A DNA stretch of 16,142 nucleotides, taken from positions 1 to 16,142 of the forward strand of contig CAINNT010000018.1 of the NCBI GenBank assembly GCA_903851225.1. Reading direction: 5' to 3'. Position 1 is the first letter of the stretch, and every line of letters starts with the position of its first letter. The stretch comes from an uncultured Chloroflexota bacterium. GTDB lineage: Bacteria; Chloroflexota; Limnocylindria; Limnocylindrales; Limnocylindraceae. Made by a program: the position numbers and the translations under genes. This document shows, one piece after another, positions 1 through 6,515 of this stretch. A model generated the notes under the pieces. The model was not told the DNA's origin and did not search any database. It saw only the letters and a list, made by a program, of their open reading frames with translations.

Positions 1-265
1 AGAGGTCAACGATAACGAGTCGTGGTGCCGGAAGCGTCGCTTGCGCATCTGCAAAGACACCTCCACCCGCGACAGGCTGTCCTGCAGGGATCGCGAACGT
101 GGCGCCAATCTCAATGCCAACGGCGTTTGGATCAACGACGTACTGCTCATTCGGCGCTACTGCACCCGACGAGATGTTGGTGCGTGACAGCACCAGAACG
201 ATAGCTAGGGCTGCCGCCGCCGCACCGATTACCCCGATGCTGCGGCGCGAAAACGGTCCGATCAC
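1..265 (-). CDS. Membrane-anchored thiol-disulfide redoxin (TlpA/ResA-like), N-terminal part only
   Basis: The gene runs off the left edge of the window; 88 codons are visible. It starts with GTG at 265 and shares the four bases GTGA with the stop of the upstream ccdA-like gene, so translation is probably coupled. The visible protein begins with a short basic stretch (FSRRS) and then a hydrophobic segment at about residues 10-27, which is a likely signal anchor. After that comes a stretch containing VGIEIGATFAIPAG and, near the edge, LPAPRLVIVDL. In TlpA/ResA redoxins the last element is the first beta strand just before the W-C-x-x-C active site, which here would lie beyond base 1. Family membership is inferred from this N-terminal layout and from the CcdA neighbour; the catalytic cysteines cannot be seen. 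A different membrane-anchored thioredoxin-fold protein is possible. Confidence 0.6.
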   Translation of the reverse strand, partial: MIGPFSRRSIGVIGAAAAALAIVLVLSRTNISSGAVAPNEQYVVDPNAVGIEIGATFAIPAGQPVAGGGVFADAQATLPAPRLVIVDL

Positions 266-954
266 AGGGCAGGGAGCCCTGGAAGGACCCGCGAAAGCAC
301 CGAGAGGCCGCCCGTTGCAATGAGCACCCCGATGAGCACCACTAGAAGCCCTCCAACGATTCCAGCGAGACGCGAACCGCCGCGAAGGCGGCTCAACAAC
401 CGCTGCAGTGCCACAGGGCTGTGATCGGCGACCGCTGCCACGAGCAGGAAGGGGAGAGCGAGGCCAAGGCTATACAACGCAAGCAACAGTGCGGCGCCAA
501 CCGGATTGCTCCCCGCGGCTGCGATTCCGAGGATCGCACCGAGAACAACGCCGATACAGGGAGTCCAAGCGATGGCGAACGCTGCGCCGAGCAACACGCT
601 TCCCAGATAGCCACCACGATCTATCGGCGTGGGGGCGCGCATGCGATCGATCGCTGGAATGCGCAGAAGCCCAGCCAGATGCAGTCCGCCAGCAGCCACT
701 CCAACGCCAACCGGAATCTGCAGAAGCGGCAAGAGTCGTCCTGTTGCGCCGCCGACGTAGCCAGCACTAATACCGAGGGCGATGAAGATCACACTAAAGC
801 CGACAGTGAAGAGGAGGGCGTGGCGGAGGCGCGATGCGTCGGCACTCAACGCTGCGAGCCGACCGAGATAGGCCGGGACGATCGGCAGCACGCACGGCGA
901 CAAGAAGCTGAGCGCTCCCGCAACGAGTGCGGTGAGGGCGTTAACGCTCTCCAT
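262..954 (-). CDS. ccdA: CcdA/DsbD-type transmembrane thiol-disulfide electron carrier
   Basis: The predicted protein of 230 residues is almost entirely hydrophobic, with about six membrane segments. It carries the two hallmark cysteines of the CcdA/DsbD beta domain: LSPCVLP near the start (Cys21) and WTPCIG in the middle (Cys133). In this family the pair takes electrons from cytoplasmic thioredoxin and passes them outward, for cytochrome c maturation or other extracytoplasmic thiol reduction. The length is typical of stand-alone CcdA. The ATG at 954 lies inside the end of the glutaredoxin-like gene (14-base overlap), and the stop overlaps the GTG of the downstream redoxin gene, so the three form one operon. 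No cytochrome c assembly genes are visible, so the final substrate is unknown. Confidence 0.88.
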   Translation of the reverse strand: MESVNALTALVAGALSFLSPCVLPIVPAYLGRLAALSADASRLRHALLFTVGFSVIFIALGISAGYVGGATGRLLPLLQIPVGVGVAAGGLHLAGLLRIPAIDRMRAPTPIDRGGYLGSVLLGAAFAIAWTPCIGVVLGAILGIAAAGSNPVGAALLLALYSLGLALPFLLVAAVADHSPVALQRLLSRLRGGSRLAGIVGGLLVVLIGVLIATGGLSVLSRVLPGLPAL

Positions 955-1213
955 CGCCCTGACCTACGACGCTGCGAATATGGGCGGCAATCTGCATCGG
1001 GCTGACCGCAATGGGCAAGAGTCGGTCGGCAATTTCCACTGCGGGGATCTGCTCCAGTAGCCTCGCATGCACCGCTGGGTCCTCCTCGATGTTCACCACG
1101 TGTAGGGTGAGGCGGGAGCCAGCCTCGTCGATGAGTCTGCGCAGGATCTCCTCGGTCCGATCGCAGAGTTCGCACCCAGGTCGGCCGTAGAGCGTGATCG
1201 TGGGCTGCTCCAT
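941..1213 (-). CDS. Glutaredoxin-like protein (DUF836-type)
   Basis: This is a 90-residue protein with a thioredoxin-like fold pattern: a beta strand (TITLYG), the redox motif C14-E-L-C17, a helix, a second strand (LTLHVVNIEED) and a probable cis-proline loop at QIPAVEI (Pro57). This matches the small glutaredoxin-like domain family (PF05768 type) rather than classic GSH-using glutaredoxin. The ATG at 1213 is preceded by GGGAG at a suitable distance (about 9 bases). It is the first gene of the leftward operon with ccdA and a redoxin, which fits a cytoplasmic thiol carrier that feeds CcdA; that role is inference from context. The gene begins 41 bases from the divergent tRNA-Arg. Confidence 0.8.
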   Translation of the reverse strand: MEQPTITLYGRPGCELCDRTEEILRRLIDEAGSRLTLHVVNIEEDPAVHARLLEQIPAVEIADRLLPIAVSPMQIAAHIRSVVGQGDGER

Positions 1214-1241
1214 GTGGATATTCTCCCACGCCTCGTTCAGA

Positions 1242-1247
1242 TACCCT
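1242..1247 (+). promoter_or_regulatory. Candidate -10 box of tRNA-Arg, overlapping a divergent -10-like box
   Basis: TACCCT fits the TAnnnT form of a -10 element and ends 7 bases before the tRNA 5' end, so a start just before the mature tRNA is plausible. Read on the other strand the same bases give TAGGGT, also TAnnnT, pointing at the glutaredoxin-ccdA operon. No convincing -35 hexamer is seen for either direction. This is a weak call based on position and a short motif. Confidence 0.25.
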
Positions 1248-1254
1248 ACAGGGG

Positions 1255-1330
1255 GCCCCTGTAGCTCAGTGGATAGAGCGCCGCCGTCCTAAGGCGGGCG
1301 TCGTCGGTTCGATTCCGGCCGGGGGCACCA
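1255..1330 (+). tRNA. tRNA-Arg (anticodon CCT), CCA encoded
   Basis: A complete cloverleaf can be folded by hand. The acceptor stem is GCCCCTG (1255-1261) with CGGGGGC (1320-1326), containing one U-G pair. The D stem is GCTC/GAGC, the anticodon stem CCGCC/GGCGG with loop GTCCTAA, and the T stem GTCGG/CCGGC with loop TTCGATT. The anticodon at 1288-1290 is CCT, which reads the arginine codon AGG. The discriminator is A1327 and CCA is encoded at 1328-1330. An MFS gene starts 43 bases downstream on the same strand with no terminator between, so the tRNA may be cut from a longer tRNA-mRNA transcript. Confidence 0.97.
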
Positions 1331-1361
1331 CGTGGCAAATGGGCGTGCGGGCGAGCAGGGC

Positions 1362-1370
1362 GAGGAGGAG
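1362..1370 (+). promoter_or_regulatory. Ribosome binding site that fixes the MFS gene start
   Basis: GAGGAGGAG lies just upstream of ATG 1374 and is a near-perfect Shine-Dalgarno sequence. The longer reading from GTG 1332 begins two bases after the tRNA CCA end and has no ribosome binding site, so ATG 1374 is preferred. Confidence 0.75.
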
Positions 1371-1373
1371 ACC

Positions 1374-2714
1374 ATGGGCGAAGCGTCAAGGATTCAGCAG
1401 GAGATCCCTGACTTCCAGCAGCCCCCCGACGTTGGGGTGCTGCGAAACGGGGCATTCTTGCGACTCTGGATCGCTCAGCTCTTCACCCAGATTGGCGGCA
1501 ATGTGGTGCTGTACGGGCTCACGGTGCTTGTCGCCGAGCGAAGTGGCTCGACCTCGACGCTGAGCGCACTCTTCCTGAGCTTCCTTGTTCCGGCCGTACT
1601 CCTCTCGCCGATCGCCGGGGTTTGGGTGGATCGACTCGACAAGCGACTGGTACTCATCGTTGCCAACCTCACGCGCGCTGGCGCCTTCTTCCTCATGTTG
1701 GGGAGTGTCGACGCGCTCGGCATCGTGCTCTTGCTCAACATCTTGGCGAGCATCATGACGACCCTCTTCGCTCCTGCAGAACTCGCGATGATCCCGCTGC
1801 TTGTTCGCCGCGAGCAGCTGACCTCAGCGAATGGGCTCTTCACCTTCACGCTGAACGCTGCGTTCGCGCTCGGCTTTGCCCTGCTCGGCCCGGCAGTTGT
1901 TCGCATCGCCGGCCCAGAGGCGTCCATCGTTCTTGTCGCAGGGCTCTTCCTCTTGGCAGGGCTGCTCTGCTTTGGACTCCCGGCTGCGCCACCCCCGAAG
2001 CTCGCCGGCAATATTCGATCGAACACGACGCAAGCCACTCGAACCACTACGAGCGAGCTGGTCGAGGGGCTGCGGTACATGTGGCGACACGGTTCCGTTC
2101 TGTGGTCGCTGGCATACCTTGCGATTGCCGCCAGTGTGGTCGGTGTGATGGGCGTACTCGGACCTGATTATGTTGGTGACTCGCTGGGCCTCAACGCACG
2201 CGATTTCTGGTTGGTCGTGCTGCCGATCGGCCTCGGCGTGGTGACCGGCATCCTGACCCTCAACAGCTGGGGGGCAAGCCTTCCACGCCGTCGCTTGATC
2301 GAGGGGGGACTCCTTGGCGTTGGCGCTGGCTTGGCGCTGCTTGCTCTTGCCGTGCCGATCAGCCGCGCGATCTCTGATGGCGCACAGCTACTCGGCGAAC
2401 TTCCCCTTGACGCCGGCGCTTCGACCCTCGCGACAGTGATCTTCGTCGCGTACTTTGCAGGTGTCGCCTACGGACTCGTCGCGATCCCGGCTCAGACTGC
2501 CTTGCAGGAGGAGCTGCCGGAAGAGGTCCGCGGTCGAGTCTTCGGCGTCCTCAACATGCTCGTCAGCCTCGGAAGCTTTGTCCCGATCATCGCCGTTGGT
2601 CCAATCGCTGACGCGGTCGGTGCGACGAATACGCTGCTGGGCGTCGGCCTTATCATCGCGCTCGTGGCGATCGCGTCAATTCTGCGTGGGCCGCAGCGCA
2701 CGAAGCGCGCCTAA
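1374..2714 (+). CDS. Major facilitator superfamily transporter, probable exporter
   Basis: The predicted protein has 446 residues and about 12 hydrophobic segments, with a hydrophilic central loop near residues 205-235. Motif A of the MFS follows the second membrane segment: GVWVDRLDKR at about residues 82-91. A matching C-half element, LQEELPEEVRGRVFG, has the form seen in the MFS_3/EntS-like exporter group. Members of this group export siderophores, macrolides or other small molecules, but no substrate can be named from sequence alone. I chose ATG 1374 because of the strong GAGGAGGAG upstream; an in-frame GTG at 1332 would add 14 residues of unlikely composition (rich in Gly, Glu and Arg). 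The gene follows tRNA-Arg and converges on psuG with 12 bases between stops. Confidence 0.88.
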   Translation: MGEASRIQQEIPDFQQPPDVGVLRNGAFLRLWIAQLFTQIGGNVVLYGLTVLVAERSGSTSTLSALFLSFLVPAVLLSPIAGVWVDRLDKRLVLIVANLTRAGAFFLMLGSVDALGIVLLLNILASIMTTLFAPAELAMIPLLVRREQLTSANGLFTFTLNAAFALGFALLGPAVVRIAGPEASIVLVAGLFLLAGLLCFGLPAAPPPKLAGNIRSNTTQATRTTTSELVEGLRYMWRHGSVLWSLAYLAIAASVVGVMGVLGPDYVGDSLGLNARDFWLVVLPIGLGVVTGILTLNSWGASLPRRRLIEGGLLGVGAGLALLALAVPISRAISDGAQLLGELPLDAGASTLATVIFVAYFAGVAYGLVAIPAQTALQEELPEEVRGRVFGVLNMLVSLGSFVPIIAVGPIADAVGATNTLLGVGLIIALVAIASILRGPQRTKRA

Positions 2715-2722
2715 CGCCGCGG

Positions 2723-2746
2723 AAAACTAGTCGCGCAGCAGTGCGC
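2723..2746 (-). terminator. Weak possible terminator at the end of psuG
   Basis: Read on the minus strand, GCGCA-CTGC-TGCGC (2746-2733) can form a 5-bp hairpin. It is followed by GACTAG and then TTTT (2726-2723). The T run is short and starts six bases after the stem, and the hairpin lies inside the last codons of psuG, so it may have no function. It is listed because no better terminator is seen in the 12-base gap between the convergent genes. Confidence 0.2.
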
Positions 2747-3629
2747 CGGCAATCTCTCCTGCAAGCCGCGCGTTGGATTCTGCGAGTGCGAGGTTTGCGG
2801 GGATGGATCGCGAGTTGGTCGCGGCGGCAATGGCCGCCAAGATCTTTGGCGTTGCCTTAGGTCCGATAGCGCCAACCTGCTCTGCCTCAACGAGGGCGGT
2901 CGCGATGGCGTCAGCGATCTCGGCGGCTGGAATCTCCGCCTCGCGTGGGATCGGGTTGGCAACAAGCATGCCGCCGCGCCAGCCGACTGTGGTGTTTGCC
3001 CGTGCGATCGCTGCAATCTCCGCTGCGCTTTCGACACGGTGGCTGAGCCCGAGGCCGCTGCTTCGGCTCCAGAAGGCTGGGAACTGATCCGTTTGATATC
3101 CGATTACCGGAACACTGAGCGTTTCGAGAACCTCGAGAGTCTTCGGCAGATCGAGGAATGCCTTCGCCCCTGCGCTGACGACGATCACGGGATGGCGTGA
3201 CATAGCACCGAGATCCGAAGAGACATCGAAGCTCAGTTCGGCTCCACGATGCACACCGCCGATGCCGCCAGTTGCAAAGACGCCAATTCCTGCGAGCCCA
3301 GCGATGGTGACCGTGGCGGAGACGGTGGTAACGCCAGTCCGCTTTGCCGACATCGCCACTGGCAAATCGCGCTCAGCGAGCTTCTCTTCGGCAGCGAGGA
3401 CCATCGTTTCATGATGAGATTCGATGCCCGCCCAAAGCTCTCCGTTGATGACAGCGGTAACGGCAGGCACGGCACCCGTCGCGCGAATGGCGGCGTTCAC
3501 GCGGTCGAAGCATTCGCGGTTGTAGGGGGAGGGGAGGCCCATCTTTGAAGTGATCGTCGATTCGAGGGCAACAACTGGGGTGCCATCTGCGAGCGCGGCG
3601 GCAACCTCTGTGGATGTGCGAATGTTCAT
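2727..3629 (-). CDS. psuG: Pseudouridine-5'-phosphate glycosidase
   Basis: The predicted protein of 300 residues is close to the usual length of PsuG (IndA-type, PF04227). It splits the C-C glycosidic bond of pseudouridine 5'-phosphate to give uracil and ribose 5-phosphate. Family blocks are clear: VALESTITSKMGLPSPYN with Glu23, the MSAKRTGVTTVSAT block with Lys96, FATGGIGGVHRGAE, SFDVSSDL with a likely metal-binding Asp135, and AGAKAFLD with Lys156. By comparison from memory with E. coli PsuG, Lys156 is the Schiff-base lysine. NPIP and the C-terminal ANLALAESNARLAGEIA block are also present. The start is ATG 3629, preceded by GAGGAGG (plus-strand 3634-3640). The longer in-frame reading to 3716 lies inside the kinase gene and is a shadow. 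The ATG overlaps the kinase stop as ATGA. Confidence 0.95.
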   Translation of the reverse strand: MNIRTSTEVAAALADGTPVVALESTITSKMGLPSPYNRECFDRVNAAIRATGAVPAVTAVINGELWAGIESHHETMVLAAEEKLAERDLPVAMSAKRTGVTTVSATVTIAGLAGIGVFATGGIGGVHRGAELSFDVSSDLGAMSRHPVIVVSAGAKAFLDLPKTLEVLETLSVPVIGYQTDQFPAFWSRSSGLGLSHRVESAAEIAAIARANTTVGWRGGMLVANPIPREAEIPAAEIADAIATALVEAEQVGAIGPKATPKILAAIAAATNSRSIPANLALAESNARLAGEIAGALLRD

Positions 3630-4531
3630 GACGCCTCCTCGTTGTTGGCGCTGGCTGCCTGTCGTTGCAGATGCGCCGCGGCAGCATCGTGTCCCGCGGC
3701 AAGTGCATCTTCCCACGATTCTCCGCGTGCGCGAGCAACGAGAAGTCCGCCTGCGAACGCATCACCGGCACCAGTGCTGTCGATACCCGCTGGCAGCGGA
3801 TGCGCTGGTCGCTGCGCAAGGAGCTCCCCGCGAGCAGAGCGCACCTCGGCGATTCCCGCGCCATGCTTCGCGATGAGAATGGCTCCAGGAAGTGGCTCGT
3901 TCAGAAGATTGAGATACCCACACTCCTCCTCGTTGGCAAACACGATCGTTGGGGCGAGATCGATGAAGCGGCGACGGCTCTCTGCTGGCCCCCACGCGCT
4001 CAGGGCCCCGACCGAAGAGGCATCAAGTGACGTCGGGATGCCCGCGTTGCGGGCGCGGGCGAAGAGGTGCCGTGTGGTCTCTCCCAGCGGCTCGCCAAGG
4101 AGCGAGTAAGCCGGGGCGTGGAGCCAGGCGCTGCCGGTCAGTGCGGCGGCACCGGGATCGCGCAGCGAGAGGGCGGCCGCACGGTCGGGAAGCATGGTTC
4201 GCTCACCGTCTGGCTCAACGACAACCACGATGGTTGCGCTGCGGCCACCGCGCTGCAGGAGCGGCTCGACGCCAGCTTCGACTAGGGCCGCCTCAAGGGC
4301 GTGTGCCGTGACGTCGTGGCCAACCGCGCCGATGAAGCGCGCAGCGCCTCCTGCGGCGACCGCGGCCACCGCGACATTTGCGGCACTGCCACCGCGTCGT
4401 CGGGAGATCTGCGCTGCCGCGTCAGAGCCTCGCCGCCATGGTTCGTTGAGCCGCACGGCAATCTCGTCGATGAGGTCGCCCACGCAGACGATTAGTGGGG
4501 TGTTGGCGGCTGCGTACGCTCGGTCATTCAT
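3626..4531 (-). CDS. psuK: PfkB-family sugar kinase, probable pseudouridine kinase
   Basis: A 301-residue ribokinase-like kinase. Both PfkB signatures are present: GGSAANVAVAAVAAGG at residues 47-62 and DSTGAGDAFAGGLL at 251-264, with catalytic Asp257 in the GAGD anion hole. An N-terminal strand VCVGDLIDEIAV and a central FANEEE stretch also match the fold. PfkB sequence alone does not give the substrate. The 4-base ATGA overlap with psuG strongly suggests pseudouridine, phosphorylated to pseudouridine 5'-phosphate for PsuG. The alternative is another nucleoside or ribose kinase. The ATG at 4531 has no Shine-Dalgarno; the bases before it read CTCCCCCGC. A TACACT box 7 bases upstream suggests the message may be leaderless. 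Confidence 0.85.
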   Translation of the reverse strand: MNDRAYAAANTPLIVCVGDLIDEIAVRLNEPWRRGSDAAAQISRRRGGSAANVAVAAVAAGGAARFIGAVGHDVTAHALEAALVEAGVEPLLQRGGRSATIVVVVEPDGERTMLPDRAAALSLRDPGAAALTGSAWLHAPAYSLLGEPLGETTRHLFARARNAGIPTSLDASSVGALSAWGPAESRRRFIDLAPTIVFANEEECGYLNLLNEPLPGAILIAKHGAGIAEVRSARGELLAQRPAHPLPAGIDSTGAGDAFAGGLLVARARGESWEDALAAGHDAAAAHLQRQAASANNEEAS

Positions 4532-4538
4532 GCGGGGG

Positions 4539-4544
4539 AGTGTA
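4539..4544 (-). promoter_or_regulatory. Candidate -10 box for a leaderless psuK-psuG transcript
   Basis: On the minus strand TACACT (4544-4539) has the TAnnnT form and is exactly 7 bases from ATG 4531, which would place transcription start on the A of the start codon. The absence of a Shine-Dalgarno before this ATG agrees with a leaderless message. No good -35 hexamer is seen. This rests on motif and spacing only. Confidence 0.35.
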
Positions 4545-4549
4545 TCGGC

Positions 4550-4555
4550 TATCCT
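4550..4555 (+). promoter_or_regulatory. Candidate -10 box of tRNA-Val and the thrS transcript
   Basis: TATCCT matches the -10 consensus at four of six bases and ends 10 bases before the tRNA 5' end. A poor -35-like TTCATG (4527-4532) is 17 bases upstream, inside the first codons of the divergent kinase gene. If real, the promoters of the two divergent units are interleaved in a gap of only 34 bases. Confidence 0.35.
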
Positions 4556-4565
4556 CTGGCTCCTT

Positions 4566-4642
4566 GGGCGGTTAGCTCAGTTGGTTAGAGCGCAGCCTTG
4601 ACATGGCTGAGGTCACAGGTTCGAGTCCTGTACCGCCCACCA
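4566..4642 (+). tRNA. tRNA-Val (anticodon GAC), CCA encoded
   Basis: The cloverleaf is complete. The acceptor stem is GGGCGGT (4566-4572) with ACCGCCC (4632-4638), all Watson-Crick. The D stem is GCTC/GAGC, the anticodon stem CAGCC/GGCTG with loop TTGACAT, and the T stem ACAGG/CCTGT with loop TTCGAGT. The anticodon at 4600-4602 is GAC, which reads GUC and GUU valine codons. The discriminator is A4639 and CCA is encoded at 4640-4642. thrS starts 31 bases downstream with no terminator between, so this tRNA is probably the first element of the thrS transcript. Confidence 0.97.
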
Positions 4643-4673
4643 GTACCGCACGGCGCGGAGAGGGGTCCAAGGG

Positions 4674-6515
4674 ATGGCAGAAGAGGCAGCGGGAGCAGAG
4701 GTCGTCGCGCTCGACGAGATCCTCGAAGCACCCGCGCGCGGCTCCGCTGATGAGCTTCTCGACGCTGGCGCGAGCGACCACCTCAGCCGCATGCGGCACT
4801 CCGCCGCCCACGTTATGGCCGAGGCGGTCATGCGCCTCTTTCCAGGCGTGAAGCTCGGCATTGGCCCGGCAATCACCGACGGCTTCTACTACGACTTCCT
4901 TCTGGAACGCCCGCTCACCCCCGACGATCTCGCGGCGATTGAGGCCGAGATGGCTAAGAGCATCGCCGCCGACCACACCTTCGTTCTGGCGGAGTATTCG
5001 TTCGATGATGCCCGTGCTGCTCTCGTTCGATTTGACCAGCCATTCAAGATTGAAATCATGGACGACTTGGCTAAGGCTGCCGCTGCCGACGGCAAGCCAG
5101 CGCCGAATGTCACGACCTACCAGCACGGCGAATTTCAGGATCTTTGCCGTGGACCGCATGTAGAGAGCACCGGAAAGATCGGTCCGTTCAAGCTGCTCTC
5201 CGTCGCCGGAGCGTATTGGCGCGGCAGGAACGATCGGCCGATGCTGCAGCGCATCTATGGCACCGCCTGGGAGACACGCGATCAAATTGACCAATACCTT
5301 TGGCGCCGCGAGGAAGCGCGCAAGCGTGACCATCGCAAGCTTGGTGTTGCGCTTGATCTCTTCTCGTTCCACGACGTTTCTCCCGGGAGCGCATTCTGGC
5401 ATCCCAAGGGTCAGCGACTCTGGCGCACGCTCGAGGGTGCCATGCGCCAGATGCAGGATCGACGTGGCTATCAGGAGATCTCTACTCCCATCGTGGTGAG
5501 CAAGCACCTCTGGGAGCAGTCGGGTCACTGGGATCTCTATCGCGACAACATGTTCATCATCGAATCCGAAGGCGAAGAGTTCAGCCTGAAGCCGATGAAC
5601 TGCCCCGAGAGCACCGTCATTTATCGCACACGCACCCGCAGCTACCGTGACCTGCCACTGCGGCTCTCTGAATATGGACGCCTTCATCGCAACGAGTTGT
5701 CAGGAACCCTGAGGGGCCTTACGCGTGTGCGCCACTTCATCCAAGACGACGGACATATCTACGTTCGACCCGATCAGATCGAGTCGGAAGTCACCGCGTT
5801 GCTGCAAGAGGTGCGTGAGGTGTACACCTGGTTTGATCTTCCGGTTGAATTTGTTTTCTCGACGAAACCGGCCAAGGCACTTGGTGACCCGAAACTCTGG
5901 GAGAAGGCAGAGGCGATGATCGAGAAGGCGTTGCGCGACTCGGGAGCAACGTGGCGGCTCAACGCTGGCGATGGGGCGTTCTATGCGCCGAAGATCGACA
6001 TCATCGTGCGTGACGCGCTCGGACGTGAGTGGCAGACGGCAACCGTACAGGTTGACCTCGTAATGCTCCCAGAGCGATTCGATCTCACCTATACCGACGA
6101 GGCAGGGGAGCGCGTCCGCCCGATTGCGATCCACCGGGCGATTTACGGATCGCTTGAGCGTTTCATCGGCATTCTGGTCGAGCACTATGCAGGTGCCTTT
6201 CCATTCTGGCTGGCCCCTGAGCAGGTGGTGATCATCCCAATCGCCGATCGTCACCATGAGTTTGCGGCGGCTGGCGCGGCAGTACTACGCGCCGCAGGCA
6301 TCCGCGTCAGCATCGATGATTCATCAAACCGCATGCAGAACAAGATCCGCTTGGCGCAAGAGCAGAAGGTGCCGCTCATGCTCGTGGTGGGCGACAAGGA
6401 GATCGAGGCTGGTGGGGCAGCCCCACGTTGGCGCGATGGCACTCAGGAGCCCGCAACAAGCTGGGAGGCGCTCGCCACTGCCCTCTCCGCACGCGCCGCT
6501 GCTCGCACCGCGTGA
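4674..6515 (+). CDS. thrS: Threonyl-tRNA synthetase lacking the TGS domain
   Basis: A class II synthetase of 613 residues that charges tRNA-Thr. The N-terminal TGS domain of typical ThrRS (about 60 residues) is missing; only about 35 Ala/Glu/Asp-rich residues precede the editing domain. The editing site is intact, with HSAAH (His42, His46) and DLCRGPHV (Cys158, His162). The catalytic core has motif 2 in the stretch HRNELSGTLRGLTRVRHF. The expected zinc ligands are Cys310 in KPMNCP, His361 in QDDGHIY and His487 in AIHRAIYGS. The motif 3 region is GSLERFIGIL. A C-terminal anticodon-binding domain follows from about residue 512 (FWLAPEQVVIIPI). ATG 4674 has GGAGAGG (4657-4663) upstream. The gene follows tRNA-Val and precedes infC by a 73-base leader. 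The missing TGS is seen directly; its effect is unknown. Confidence 0.97.
   Translation: MAEEAAGAEVVALDEILEAPARGSADELLDAGASDHLSRMRHSAAHVMAEAVMRLFPGVKLGIGPAITDGFYYDFLLERPLTPDDLAAIEAEMAKSIAADHTFVLAEYSFDDARAALVRFDQPFKIEIMDDLAKAAAADGKPAPNVTTYQHGEFQDLCRGPHVESTGKIGPFKLLSVAGAYWRGRNDRPMLQRIYGTAWETRDQIDQYLWRREEARKRDHRKLGVALDLFSFHDVSPGSAFWHPKGQRLWRTLEGAMRQMQDRRGYQEISTPIVVSKHLWEQSGHWDLYRDNMFIIESEGEEFSLKPMNCPESTVIYRTRTRSYRDLPLRLSEYGRLHRNELSGTLRGLTRVRHFIQDDGHIYVRPDQIESEVTALLQEVREVYTWFDLPVEFVFSTKPAKALGDPKLWEKAEAMIEKALRDSGATWRLNAGDGAFYAPKIDIIVRDALGREWQTATVQVDLVMLPERFDLTYTDEAGERVRPIAIHRAIYGSLERFIGILVEHYAGAFPFWLAPEQVVIIPIADRHHEFAAAGAAVLRAAGIRVSIDDSSNRMQNKIRLAQEQKVPLMLVVGDKEIEAGGAAPRWRDGTQEPATSWEALATALSARAAARTA

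Noticed and set aside
421..1005. A 194-codon plus-strand frame across ccdA
   Set aside because: It is antisense to ccdA, is rich in Arg, Glu and Ser as expected for the complement of a membrane protein gene, and has no recognisable domain.
1332..1373. GTG 1332 as start of the MFS protein
   Set aside because: It begins two bases after the tRNA CCA, has no Shine-Dalgarno, and adds an odd Gly/Glu/Arg-rich stretch. ATG 1374 has GAGGAGGAG upstream.
1246..1455. A 69-codon minus-strand frame ending in RNRTDDARLRTAALYPLS
   Set aside because: This is the antisense translation of tRNA-Arg and the start of the MFS gene, with no family match or ribosome binding site.
1475..2080. A 201-codon minus-strand frame across the MFS gene
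   Set aside because: It is a shadow of the membrane protein gene with Ser/Thr/Arg-rich low-complexity translation and no start signals.
4643..4673. T-box or other riboswitch before thrS
   Set aside because: Only 31 bases separate tRNA-Val and thrS, too short for a T-box, and no T-box sequence is seen.
4572..5687. A 371-codon open frame on the minus strand across thrS
   Set aside because: It is antisense to thrS, whose family motifs are unmistakable. Its C-terminus (GLEPVTSAMSRLRSNQLS) is just the antisense reading of tRNA-Val, a well-known source of false proteins.
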